From IMG/VR virus record IMGVR_UViG_3300008448_000542, positions 1-26,183 of that record: DNA of 26,183 bases. One strand, 5' to 3'. Source of the DNA: a virus. Both the position numbers and the translations under genes were made by a program. Below are positions 8,701-16,308 of this stretch, piece by piece (position 1 is the first letter of the stretch; every line of letters starts with the position of its first letter). The notes under the pieces are model-generated. The model ran no database searches, was not told where the DNA came from, and saw only the letters and a program-made list of their open reading frames with translations.

Positions 8701-9819
8701 AGAGCCGAACAGTTTACTATTACTGGAGCCTTGTTAAGTAATAACAATTTGAGCGGTGTATATAAGTTTTCTGGCTATACAAATGGATTTGTTAATTCTG
8801 AGACTTATCCATCACAATTTCCAGCTTATACGGGAACTGGCGCAGCAGGTCAAAAATTATTTTGCTACTATAATACTGGAGCTACGGGCTTTGTTTTTGC
8901 AACTGGATTGGCATTCCAAAACAATAATACATACGATAAAATTATAACCAACACGGGCGTATTCTATGGCGCTGATATTTCTCCATTAGCTGTCGGAGAT
9001 AGCGGTAATTATACTGGATTTACTTATAATTCAGCTGCCACAAATAAACGTGGCGCACCATCTGGCGCAATATCTGGAGCTATCAACTGGGATAGTGATT
9101 TATATCCAGTTACACAAGGAATTCTTGATCAAGAAATCAATGCGTACAACATATCGCAAATCACAAAAATATCATTAACTGGCTACGATAACACAGTAGA
9201 TTATGGAAGTATTGTTTATTTAAACCAAAACGATCCTAATGTCAACTTCTTGGCAGCCGTGAAGCCTGGTAGTGTTTATAGAATTGAGCGAACATTAGCG
9301 TCTGATCAAATATACAAAATCATTTCCATTCGCGAAAATTCCCAAAACGAATATGGTGTCACAGCTTCTCGTTATGATACAGGAAAATTTGAAACTATTG
9401 AAAAAGCCATAACGCAAGATTTCCTTGAAAATACTTACTACACTGGAATTATTGCAGTTGGAAATGCACAGGTTAGACAATTGGCTACGCCAACTATCGC
9501 CGCATTCTCAGGATTCAATCAGACAACAAACAATTTCAAACTCACTGGTCGATGGGCATCGGATGCAAATGCGACAGGCTATAGCGTTTCTATCGAAAAC
9601 TCTTTAGCGGGTTACTTTGAATCCGCTGCTACCAATCAAACAGGAGTTCAATTCACTGGATTGACTAATATTGGCAATTGGACATTGTCTGTCACTGCCT
9701 TGGCAGCATCTCCATATATTAACTCTTCTACCGCCACTACGGGAACATTTGTTGCTTATACTGGCGCTAGTACCACAAGTATTACTAAACCAGCCGTTGT
9801 AGGCTTTTCTTTACAATAA
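5743..9819 (+). CDS. J: tail tip attachment protein J-like (host specificity / central tip protein)
   Basis: A 1358-residue homologue of lambda gpJ, longer than lambda's ~1130. The N-terminus has the hallmark glycine-rich RGAGGGAPKPK (11-21) and AEIIDLISDGPIEGLV (42-57). The central region carries further J-like signatures: SFTLGWTDNPAWILYDLLTS, KRYGLGAYID, FCDAVNDEG and YRIERTLASDQIYKI. A fibronectin-III-like beta domain occupies about 1243-1340. gpJ forms the central tip that contacts the host receptor and tail tube; receptor specificity usually lies in the C-terminal part. It starts at the TAATG overlap with gpI and is followed 3 nt later by the next gene. Family assignment is secure; the receptor is unknown. 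Confidence 0.9.
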   Translation: MKHINKKLLIRGAGGGAPKPKPAILNPPKLGGFKSVSSYSVAEIIDLISDGPIEGLVDQNGQPLDDSIFKGIYLDNTPIQNTESLNLAKSYASVSIANLTNAISSIWMKNGKFKTITKQQLPTEGVFVSKYKESVRQTTIPLYEASWNDLFNISAFNPLPPYWTLESNKIEIHHGSPIAKKSAILNSFQSHVVNESKFNGDSTARLIAQENIKTLDKITNLMNQSNYVSETRVSGLVNTSFIIIDLSNLQLNFSPPISSEQQIDFSINGLSNKFDYVYTLTQPVITNNKYTGAVRSIVVIAAPLIELRNPKQKKSNWYYFSKSLLIALNQQNVRFEATEKVSQISTRTNELFNFSNVSCQFKNGEEFQESLRGFDKVVNDYAYEAKLLGPFVKSQAIQRIVINNSDSRFRLGAAGLTADNLSISQTALIAGQEGSTDQRPYGTAPNNYSDWNNENEKKDYDALAVTHTIENPFVDKVSLSIIVNSLSDTIHITTDKVRDVGKLEAGSKIPSIVAIKIETGKISNGQKKDDKSYSYSIVGLIEGSCIIDFGADYSAAENLLKDSVKLIDGENLNDANLTRPFDLPALVNGEDPSTTKRYIKVVKLSCETNSTLINKDIALAKVTEIIDQRLSYPFSAIAGIKLDARSFGSIPERSYDCKLKKVKIPSNYKVIDTATRLDIRYVKNAKDYSTIKQIYDGDWDGSFTLGWTDNPAWILYDLLTSKRYGLGAYIDESQVNKWELYKIARFCDAVNDEGYFIGVSDGVGGLEPRFSCNILFKEQTKVYDAINIIANLFRGIVFFGGSEIHFLDDRPRTPIALFNNANVKEGIFNYSNVRRDLQFNTVEVVYLDRFDNYKTKVEYIQDEQDIRKRGVFKTTINTSGVTSRAMARRIGQHIIYQTTKENQSVDFAAGLEALLCRPGDLIVIEDEMKTRASNYGRVLDVDLPNKKLRIDNQFLSGQYTGFITLYTPTGYSTSSELEQLAITGRQRAEQFTITGALLSNNNLSGVYKFSGYTNGFVNSETYPSQFPAYTGTGAAGQKLFCYYNTGATGFVFATGLAFQNNNTYDKIITNTGVFYGADISPLAVGDSGNYTGFTYNSAATNKRGAPSGAISGAINWDSDLYPVTQGILDQEINAYNISQITKISLTGYDNTVDYGSIVYLNQNDPNVNFLAAVKPGSVYRIERTLASDQIYKIISIRENSQNEYGVTASRYDTGKFETIEKAITQDFLENTYYTGIIAVGNAQVRQLATPTIAAFSGFNQTTNNFKLTGRWASDANATGYSVSIENSLAGYFESAATNQTGVQFTGLTNIGNWTLSVTALAASPYINSSTATTGTFVAYTGASTTSITKPAVVGFSLQ

Positions 9820-9822
9820 TTT

Positions 9823-11343
9823 ATGTTTTCGTATCAAAATAAAGTAGTTGGGATTACTATTTCAGAAGTGTCAGTGTTTGATACTTCTGATACCTATGAT
9901 GTTTTAATCAACAATCAATATGTCGCGACCACAAATGATAGCGGTATTTATTTAATTGGCTCAATTGATAGTTCAATTAATTTCAATCCATCGCAGTCGG
10001 AAACATATTACTTTAGTGAATTAGCATTAAATGAAGGAGTTAATACATTAACATTTTTTAAAGAGAGTGGCAATGGAGGCGATTTTGAATATGCTGTTCA
10101 GCTTTATGATTTGAGCGGGTCGTATTTAATTAATCCTTATAATGTTGAATCAGGAACATTGATTATTGATTCTGGAGATGGGTCGGGCATTGAATTCACT
10201 TTAACATACCCAACTCCAGGAGGTTCAATTAATTTGTTTGAGTTTGATCCTGTATTTGATGTTGATACTGGCAACCTAAACCAAATCTTCACAGGCAGCG
10301 GCGTTCACTTGCAAAAAGATGTCACTTTTTTCTTTGATATTTTAGACCAACAACTCAATACTGTTTCTTCTAATCAACAGTTCTTAGAAAATCCTTTAAT
10401 CAGCGGGTGTGTATTTGATGTTTTGAACATAGACGGCTCAGTTGCTGCCGCGAATTTCTTCACTGGAAAATACTCGCGCTCCGTGACGGTTTCTGAGCTT
10501 GATAATGAAAACATTTTTGGTGTTTACAAAAAAGATTTCGGCGTAAGATGCAAGCTTCCTAATTCATTTGACGGCTCAACATTTACAGGGGTATTTTTGG
10601 CGTATGGCAATGTTCCAAATATTTTAGATATTGTGCCAAATCACGTAGAGTTTAGTGGAGCGCCACAAGCAACAGAATCGTTTAGCTCTTCTGTAGTGTT
10701 GCAGAATGACTTGCGATTTACGCGAATGGATCGCTACGATGTGTATGCGTTGACTGGCAGCGGCTCAGCTGTGAATGAATTGACTTATCTCAATCCTACA
10801 GCTCAAGAAGGATATTTATTTTCGCAAAGTGCAATCAACGTGTCCGATGTTTATACGCTCACAATCAATAAAAATACACTGACCGAAAACATTCCATACT
10901 ACTTCACGGTCGTGCCATACGGAACTTTGGGTTCTGGAAAACCTTTTGTATTGGGACCAGCGACATTCGTCACTAAACAAACAAATCTATTGCTACCAGC
11001 CGCCGATGTAAGCGCTGTAAACGTATATGATGGAACTGGATTTAGCAGCACAATTTATCGAACAGGCGTGTTTTTCAGCGATACAGGTATTTTGCATCAG
11101 TTCTCTTCGGGGCAGTTTACTTCTGTGAATTATTTCGTAGAAATTCGTAGTGGAGACCTCAGACAGCTTTCTGAATTGAAAGGTGTAGTAAATACAACAG
11201 GTCTTCACTTAACGCATGAACCCGTAAACGATACATCAACGACATATCAGCTTACGGGTCTTGCGGGGGGATTGTGTGGATTGTATGCGAGTGGAGATAG
11301 CTACACTAATGCGACATACAAGCTACAAGCTACAATGATTTAA
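9823..11343 (+). CDS. beta-rich tail-associated protein, unknown family
   Basis: A 506-residue protein that begins 3 nt after gpJ, so it belongs to the tail-tip operon. It is almost entirely predicted beta: short Gly/Ser/Thr-rich strands, many aromatic residues, no cysteine-rich motif and no signal peptide. Residues about 280-390 (DRYDVYALTGSG... PYYFTVVPYG) look like a fibronectin-III-type domain, and the last ~110 residues like another beta domain. A role as a tip or fibre subunit decorating gpJ is inferred from position and composition. Its last bases overlap the stop of the convergent 52-aa gene (11340-11343), leaving no room for a terminator between them. Confidence 0.6.
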   Translation: MFSYQNKVVGITISEVSVFDTSDTYDVLINNQYVATTNDSGIYLIGSIDSSINFNPSQSETYYFSELALNEGVNTLTFFKESGNGGDFEYAVQLYDLSGSYLINPYNVESGTLIIDSGDGSGIEFTLTYPTPGGSINLFEFDPVFDVDTGNLNQIFTGSGVHLQKDVTFFFDILDQQLNTVSSNQQFLENPLISGCVFDVLNIDGSVAAANFFTGKYSRSVTVSELDNENIFGVYKKDFGVRCKLPNSFDGSTFTGVFLAYGNVPNILDIVPNHVEFSGAPQATESFSSSVVLQNDLRFTRMDRYDVYALTGSGSAVNELTYLNPTAQEGYLFSQSAINVSDVYTLTINKNTLTENIPYYFTVVPYGTLGSGKPFVLGPATFVTKQTNLLLPAADVSAVNVYDGTGFSSTIYRTGVFFSDTGILHQFSSGQFTSVNYFVEIRSGDLRQLSELKGVVNTTGLHLTHEPVNDTSTTYQLTGLAGGLCGLYASGDSYTNATYKLQATMI

Positions 11344-11498
11344 TTACTTGTCATTGCTTCAAGTCCAGCCAAAAAATCAGCTTTAGCATTTTCGGGCAAT
11401 CGCGAGTAAAATTTCTTTGCTCGACGATATGCACGTTTTGCCATTGCATTTTCTGGTGGCAGTATTTTTCTCAGTTTTTTTGCTTTTTTATTATTCAT
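11340..11498 (-). CDS. small basic protein, 52 residues
   Basis: A short gene found by translating the minus strand by hand: ATG at 11498, TAA at 11340. The product starts MNNKKAKKLRKILPPENAMA and continues with KRAYRRAKKFYSRLPENAKA, so it is strongly basic and mostly helical. Two PEN boxes (PPENA and LPENA) flank the central KRAYRRAKKFY helix. Support: its ATG overlaps the stop of the upstream acetyltransferase as ATGA (11495-11498), and the frame is open exactly to the convergent tail gene. No family recognised; a nucleic-acid-binding role is possible from charge alone. Last gene of the minus-strand operon. Confidence 0.6.
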   Translation of the reverse strand: MNNKKAKKLRKILPPENAMAKRAYRRAKKFYSRLPENAKADFLAGLEAMTSN

Positions 11499-11950
11499 AG
11501 TTTGCTAATGTATGTTTCAATATCTTTAAGGAAGCCCATTTGTTTGTAGAATGATTTTACTTTTTGGTGAGAAGGGTTATTTACAGCGGTGGACATTGTG
11601 ATATATTTGCACCCCATTTGTCGCGCCGTATCAACTGCCGTCTTAAACAATTTGTAACCAGCTTTTGGATTTTTTGATAACCATAAAAATTCGTGAATCA
11701 TTTCTTCATTGAATTTCGGGCATCGCACTTTATTAAATGCGATCATGGCATCAAACTTTCCATCTTTCAAGTTACCCCATACCAAGAAATCCCAAGCCAA
11801 AATAGAAGGATGAGAGAAGTTAGCCTTGATAGTCTCTGGACTGTGAGATACCAAGGCATGACCTTCACCAGAATCATGTTGTTTAAAAAGCTCATACATA
11901 TCGTCAATGAGCTTTTCAAACTCTACAGGATTTGTAATCCGCTTAATCAT
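11495..11950 (-). CDS. GNAT-family N-acetyltransferase
   Basis: A 151-residue GNAT-type protein. The C-terminal half has the diagnostic arrangement: a helix with GYKLFKTAVDTARQMG (98-113), a strand YITMSTAV, then NNPSHQKVKSFYKQMGF (124-140) and the terminal strand ETYISKL. The acetyl-CoA pyrophosphate loop is degenerate (KNPKAGYK instead of the usual R/QxxGxG/A), as in several phage-encoded members. The substrate is unknown. It sits between the SSAP-like gene (8-nt overlap) and the 52-aa gene (ATGA overlap), so it is coupled to both. Small phage GNATs sometimes modify host proteins or DNA bases, but nothing here decides that. Confidence 0.75.
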   Translation of the reverse strand: MIKRITNPVEFEKLIDDMYELFKQHDSGEGHALVSHSPETIKANFSHPSILAWDFLVWGNLKDGKFDAMIAFNKVRCPKFNEEMIHEFLWLSKNPKAGYKLFKTAVDTARQMGCKYITMSTAVNNPSHQKVKSFYKQMGFLKDIETYISKL

Positions 11951-12722
11951 TGATTTTCTTAATCAGAACACGCGCAGTTTTTGCTGGAATGTCTGTAAAG
12001 CCACTCCAACTTTTGGCTTCTGCTAGAAGTTCAAGAGTCGTTGTGTCATTTGCTTCTGTCGCAGTTGTCCACATATTACGGAGATACGCTTTGAAGTCTT
12101 CAAACGAAAAGATTTTAAGCTTGTCGTTAACATTCTTTTCCAGTGCGCCTTGCGGCGTAATGGGGATAACGCTCGATTGAACAAGGTCGGAAATATCAAC
12201 CGCTTTATTTTTCGATTTGTCGATTTCATCTGCCCCGACAATGTAGATATTAAGGAAGTTGCGAACGCAGCGAACAAATGCACGATTACACGCAATAGTC
12301 TCTAGGAACTTCAAGCAGAAGTTATCTGTGTTAGCTTCTGTCGCATTGGCAACGTCTTCAAAGAGAACAGTTTCTCCTGATGTTTCATAGTTACCCATCC
12401 ACTCGATAGAACAGATTGCGGTAACGTAATTGAGGGATTGGTGATTGAGGGATTCATGCTTAATGTTGTAACGAACGCTTTTGAATCCTCGAAGGCGAGC
12501 CAATTCCTTAATGCCGCCAAGCATAATGAGTAGCTGTTTGTCATCAAGACCTTCAATAGATGTTGGAACTTGTTGTTTTCGAATCTCAAAGTAATCTTTA
12601 TTGGGGTAAAGAAACTGTGGATCAATCATGGCTCGCCAATCGACAAAGCCATCTTGAGTAAACTTGTATTCTTTTCCTTCGATGAGTCCATCGGAACCCC
12701 TTGTTATTTTATTTTGTGTCAT
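11943..12722 (-). CDS. possible Rad52/Sak-like single-strand annealing protein
   Basis: A 259-residue protein I cannot place with certainty. Residues 62-165 have the layout of Rad52-type annealing proteins: a helix ending KELARLRGF, beta strands (SVRYNIKHE, YVTAICSIEW, GETVLFEDVANA), then a helix with TIACNRAFVRCVRNFLNIY (142-160), comparable to the A-x-x-RA-x-R-x-x-x-x-x-G helix of Sak/Rad52/ERF families. The C-terminal ~85 residues are probably a separate, variable part. If correct, it would anneal ssDNA during phage recombination, which would fit with the putative ssDNA-binding protein at the head of the same operon. It overlaps the upstream GT gene by 14 nt. Fold inferred, not demonstrated. 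Confidence 0.4.
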   Translation of the reverse strand: MTQNKITRGSDGLIEGKEYKFTQDGFVDWRAMIDPQFLYPNKDYFEIRKQQVPTSIEGLDDKQLLIMLGGIKELARLRGFKSVRYNIKHESLNHQSLNYVTAICSIEWMGNYETSGETVLFEDVANATEANTDNFCLKFLETIACNRAFVRCVRNFLNIYIVGADEIDKSKNKAVDISDLVQSSVIPITPQGALEKNVNDKLKIFSFEDFKAYLRNMWTTATEANDTTTLELLAEAKSWSGFTDIPAKTARVLIKKIND

Positions 12723-13872
12723 AAATATATAAATGGTTTAATTCGCTAAGAAGCAACTCATTATCTTCTATGACGAGGTTCTTGTCAAGAATATTTTTAT
12801 CTTTTTTCCAGTGGTAAGTGCTGGGGTATTTTTTACCGCGAGATACGATAGTTTTTTGAGAGTGGAAAAATGACTTATTAAAAGTGATTTTTTTGTCATT
12901 TAAAATAGACTTATCGGCAGTAGCATAAAGTTGCACATTAAAATTAAAATACTTATTACGCACCGCTGGAAGAATAGCGGCATCTTTAACCAAAAGATTG
13001 ACACTAATCCCTAGACCACTGACATAATTAATGTAATCATCAGAAATGAGACTATCCTCGTTTACTAGGAAAGAAATATTCTTGAGCTTGCCGCGAACTT
13101 TCTGAACAAATTGATGTGGAATTATCTTCTCTGTGAAAAATGAAAACGATTGCAAATACTCGCACCAAGACTCTACATACGAGAACGAGTCGAGATAATC
13201 TAGTCTCATGAACCAATGCTTATCCAACATTCCTGGCATTTGCGCGAAAAAGTCTGGAACCAACTCAAAAACAGGATGATGATAGAAATCACCAATAAAA
13301 CGAGTCGTGAGCGGAATCGACTTTTCGGGCGTAAACTTTTTAATAATCGCATTTGCAATATCCTCTGGTAAAATTTTGTTGATTGAATCTTGTTGATCGA
13401 CAGCACTGAAGCATGGTTTAACTGACCAAGGTGCTTCAATATTTGTTTTATTTGAACTCCAATAACCATCTGAACAAGCGGCATAAGAATCGCCAAACAG
13501 AGTAACGATTGGAACGTCATTGGCACTGGCGAAATGCATCAGCGCATCATTGCTGCCAATATGAACAAGACTATTCTTGACGATGTATGCTTGTTTTTTG
13601 AAATCAAGATCAAAGATCAACTCATCAACCGATGTTAATTTAGGCGATTTCGAAGAACCAATTTGAATGATCTTGATCGACTGCTTGCTCAAAAATGAAC
13701 GCACAGCGTCAAAAACAATGTCAAAATACTTATACTGTTTTGATTGAGCTTGTGGCTCAACAGATACGGTAATATACTTCTCTGGAATTACTGGAAAGAA
13801 ATGTTCTGCCAGAATAGGTTTGCCAATTTTCACGCCAAGATTCTTGGCATATTCTTCTACTAGGTGACTCAT
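12709..13872 (-). CDS. GT9-like glycosyltransferase, C-terminal half, with extra unknown domain
   Basis: A 387-residue protein. Residues 33-180 match the nucleotide-sugar-binding half of GT9 (heptosyltransferase-type) enzymes: ITVSVEPQ, the KIIQIGSS strand, and VHIGSNDALMHFASANDVPIVTLFG (103-127), the most conserved GT9 stretch. The GT-B N-terminal Rossmann half is missing, and a fitting one lies at the end of the upstream protein. Residues 190-387 form an additional domain I do not recognise, rich in aromatics and lysine. The ATG at 13872 overlaps the upstream stop as ATGA, so the two proteins are probably made together and may form one enzyme. The sugar and acceptor are unknown; phage DNA, virion proteins or host surface glycans are possible. 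Confidence 0.65.
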   Translation of the reverse strand: MSHLVEEYAKNLGVKIGKPILAEHFFPVIPEKYITVSVEPQAQSKQYKYFDIVFDAVRSFLSKQSIKIIQIGSSKSPKLTSVDELIFDLDFKKQAYIVKNSLVHIGSNDALMHFASANDVPIVTLFGDSYAACSDGYWSSNKTNIEAPWSVKPCFSAVDQQDSINKILPEDIANAIIKKFTPEKSIPLTTRFIGDFYHHPVFELVPDFFAQMPGMLDKHWFMRLDYLDSFSYVESWCEYLQSFSFFTEKIIPHQFVQKVRGKLKNISFLVNEDSLISDDYINYVSGLGISVNLLVKDAAILPAVRNKYFNFNVQLYATADKSILNDKKITFNKSFFHSQKTIVSRGKKYPSTYHWKKDKNILDKNLVIEDNELLLSELNHLYIYDTK

Positions 13873-15764
13873 TGTAAATCGAATTGAATTTTGTCTTTGC
13901 CGTTATGGATATAGCAAATGTTCTTTTGAGTGGTTGTTGTTGGCATAAATGCTAAGTCGAAATAGCCTTTATGATTCCCAGCCCCCTCTAAAATAAATGA
14001 ATTCTCCAACATTTCAGAATATAAAATACATTTATGAATAAAAGGATTGTCTTCAATCAATGCAAAATATTCTTGCCGTGTCGCAAAGTAAATATTGTGC
14101 TGTGGGTATTGCTTGTGCAAATTTTCCATAAGACTATTCAAAAGAAGAACGTCTGATTCTGTGCCTTGAGCTAATACACAAATGCGTCTGCCTTCGTCGT
14201 CTTTATCCAGAACACTCTCAAATGCCAATGGTTTTTGTTGATGTTGAATACACACGTTGCGAAAATGATTGTACATTTGTTCGCGATTGATTTCTTGCTG
14301 TAGTTTATTTTTCCATATCTTGAACGAGGTATGATTTTCGTCAACCGATTCACCAAGCATTTCCTTGTGCAGAGAAATGATAAAGTCTTTTTCATCTGCT
14401 TCGAAATTAGGCTTATAGTCAGCATTAAAGCGAGAAGGTGGATTGTCGAAGTCGTAATCAACTTCTGGCATAGAGTCAATGAGAGACTCAAGCTCTTTGC
14501 CAATTGCTTCAATAGAGCAGTAGTCTACTACGAATTGACGAGCCTTAATTCCAATCGCTGCACGTTCAATCGAGGGCATATTATAAACAGCAAGTAACTG
14601 TTCGGCAATATGATCAGGATCAGTAGACGCTTTGATGAATTGAGTTCCAGGTTCTCTATACTCTGCCCAATTGAGTGGCAAACCACCGCTTTCTTCAGTG
14701 CAATACTCTTCGCCGCAAGAATAGTTTGTGACGAGCGTGATAAGCTCTGTGAGTTTAGCTTCTTGAATTGGAATCTCTTGACCACCGCTTGTGAATGGAT
14801 GACAATACACATCCATCAAGTTATAGATTTCGTTCAGTTGGGCTTCACTTACTCCATGATTAATGTTGGTTGTGCTTACTGTTTTCTTGCCGCCACATGC
14901 TGGGCAGTCGCGATCTTGTCCTACAAATGGAGCAATAAAATAGCTCTTGCATTGTTTGCAGAAATAGGTCGTGAGAACATCTTTGCTGTCGATGCCTTTT
15001 TCTTGCAGGAAAGTCGGAATGTCCCAACCCTCAGACCAGTGAGTGTGAAGCAGTAGTTTAGCGTGAGGAACTTGTTGTTTAAATTTTTTGAAACCATCCA
15101 ACAAATTAGGAACGCTTTTTCTAAGCTGATTTCTAAACACAAAGCCCACAATATATTCATTAGACAAATTAAACTTCTGACGCAATGCAGCTCGTCTATG
15201 ATCGTCCATTCTATAGAATTGATTTACGTCTAAGCTTCCCCTCAGAGTTTTAATATGATTATAACCCATTCTTTGAAACGCTTTCTCCGCGAAAGAAGAC
15301 CATACATAGTAGTGTTTGATTTTGGGCGCAGCATCTACAGCAGACTGTAGGATAGGCAAGCTATCAAGCGTAGTCCAAATCATCGAGTTCACTTTATTCC
15401 ACCATGGTTTTTCGTAAAACCCATCGAATGCCCAAATATCCTCAATGCCAATATAAACATCTGGTCGAACAGTATTGATAATATCGTCGATACCAAAAGC
15501 GCCATACGCTGCTTGACGTTGCTTGTGTTGGTCTTGATTGATTTCTGCCATTTTTTGGACATCTGGCAAAGAGCCATAAGTAGTCCATGGAGTGCTATCA
15601 GTTTCGGGGCAGCGCTTCATCAAGCCATTAGCAAGCTCAAAGATTTCATACTTTCCTGTATTAAACAGATAGCGCAGAATATTCTTTTTGTGCTTACCAA
15701 ATCCAGTAAAGGCTTTGCAGAAATTTGAATGAGCTAACACTCTTTTTTTTCTAGGAGAGTTCAT
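13869..15764 (-). CDS. GT4-like glycosyltransferase with zinc-ribbon insert and C-terminal half-GT9 domain
   Basis: A 631-residue protein in three parts. Residues 6-430 resemble a GT-B glycosyltransferase of the GT4 type, with IVGFVFRNQLRKSVPNLLDG (205-224), KLLLHTHW and a donor site SGGQEIPIQEAK (326-337). E335 fits the second Glu of the EX7E motif while the first is Gly327. A zinc ribbon C269-x2-C272 ... C287-x2-C290 interrupts the C-terminal lobe. Residues 435-515 are a helical linker. Residues 526-631 look like the N-terminal Rossmann half of a GT9 enzyme (RRICVLAQGTESDVLLLNSL, NIYFATR, NPFIHKCIL). The rest of GT9 is encoded by the next gene. The start is 5 nt after the upstream gene, without a clear RBS. 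Confidence 0.7.
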   Translation of the reverse strand: MNSPRKKRVLAHSNFCKAFTGFGKHKKNILRYLFNTGKYEIFELANGLMKRCPETDSTPWTTYGSLPDVQKMAEINQDQHKQRQAAYGAFGIDDIINTVRPDVYIGIEDIWAFDGFYEKPWWNKVNSMIWTTLDSLPILQSAVDAAPKIKHYYVWSSFAEKAFQRMGYNHIKTLRGSLDVNQFYRMDDHRRAALRQKFNLSNEYIVGFVFRNQLRKSVPNLLDGFKKFKQQVPHAKLLLHTHWSEGWDIPTFLQEKGIDSKDVLTTYFCKQCKSYFIAPFVGQDRDCPACGGKKTVSTTNINHGVSEAQLNEIYNLMDVYCHPFTSGGQEIPIQEAKLTELITLVTNYSCGEEYCTEESGGLPLNWAEYREPGTQFIKASTDPDHIAEQLLAVYNMPSIERAAIGIKARQFVVDYCSIEAIGKELESLIDSMPEVDYDFDNPPSRFNADYKPNFEADEKDFIISLHKEMLGESVDENHTSFKIWKNKLQQEINREQMYNHFRNVCIQHQQKPLAFESVLDKDDEGRRICVLAQGTESDVLLLNSLMENLHKQYPQHNIYFATRQEYFALIEDNPFIHKCILYSEMLENSFILEGAGNHKGYFDLAFMPTTTTQKNICYIHNGKDKIQFDLQ

Positions 15765-15769
15765 TTTAA

Positions 15770-16291
15770 TTATTGATCATCGGAGCGGTTTTGCATTTGA
15801 GCGTTTGAGCGAGCTTCGTAAAGTTTGTGCAAAATCATTTTGCAAAACTCACGAATAGCATAAGCCTCACCAGGCTCGATACCAATACCAAATTTCAAAG
15901 CTGAATTTTTAGTGATGGAAAATGAAAAAGCTTTTGTACCATCATTTTTCTGATAAGGTTTAAAAGAGATGGTTGTCTTATTTGTTTCGTGGGTATGAAA
16001 TGCTTTGTATTCAGCATAGTTTTCAATGGCGTTGATAATGCCGCCAACCTCAAATTCATTTAGTTTAATGACTACTGTTTTTTCGGGGTTTTTTGCATTC
16101 TCAGCAAACGAGCCGTTTTTGGTTTTTTCATCCCACGAATGCTGCATAATAGCGTTGACATAGAGACATGGATCTTTGAATTTGCCAGTAGTGCCAAGAC
16201 GGAAAGCGAATGCGCATCCGCTCGATTTTGAATTGGGTTTATAGAGTTGAATCATACCTGATTTTAAATAGTGCGTAAAAATTTTCCACAT
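15770..16291 (-). CDS. putative PC4/Whirly-like ssDNA-binding protein
   Basis: A protein of 173 residues, or 161 if it starts at Met13 (16255). The body MIQLYKPNSKSSG... QHSWDEKTKNGSFAENAKNP ... KTVVIKLNEFEVGGIINAIE ... TTISFKPY ... FGIGIEPGEAYAIREF recalls phage proteins I associate with PC4/Whirly-type single-stranded DNA binding; strand-rich halves and a C-terminal helix fit that fold. The C-terminus is polar and Q/N/D-rich. Met13 may be the true start because the recalled family begins at MI-x-LYKPN, but neither start has a good ribosome site, so the longer form is given. It heads the six-gene minus-strand operon and is divergent from the gene at 16309, with only 17 bp between. Function inferred. 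Confidence 0.5.
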   Translation of the reverse strand: MWKIFTHYLKSGMIQLYKPNSKSSGCAFAFRLGTTGKFKDPCLYVNAIMQHSWDEKTKNGSFAENAKNPEKTVVIKLNEFEVGGIINAIENYAEYKAFHTHETNKTTISFKPYQKNDGTKAFSFSITKNSALKFGIGIEPGEAYAIREFCKMILHKLYEARSNAQMQNRSDDQ

Positions 16292-16308
16292 AAAGTGTAA
16301 GATAAGAT

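Noticed and set aside
12023-12295. Second minus-strand frame inside the annealing-like gene
   Set aside because: Arginine- and leucine-rich low-complexity product in a shifted frame; the main frame has overlapping starts and stops with both neighbours.
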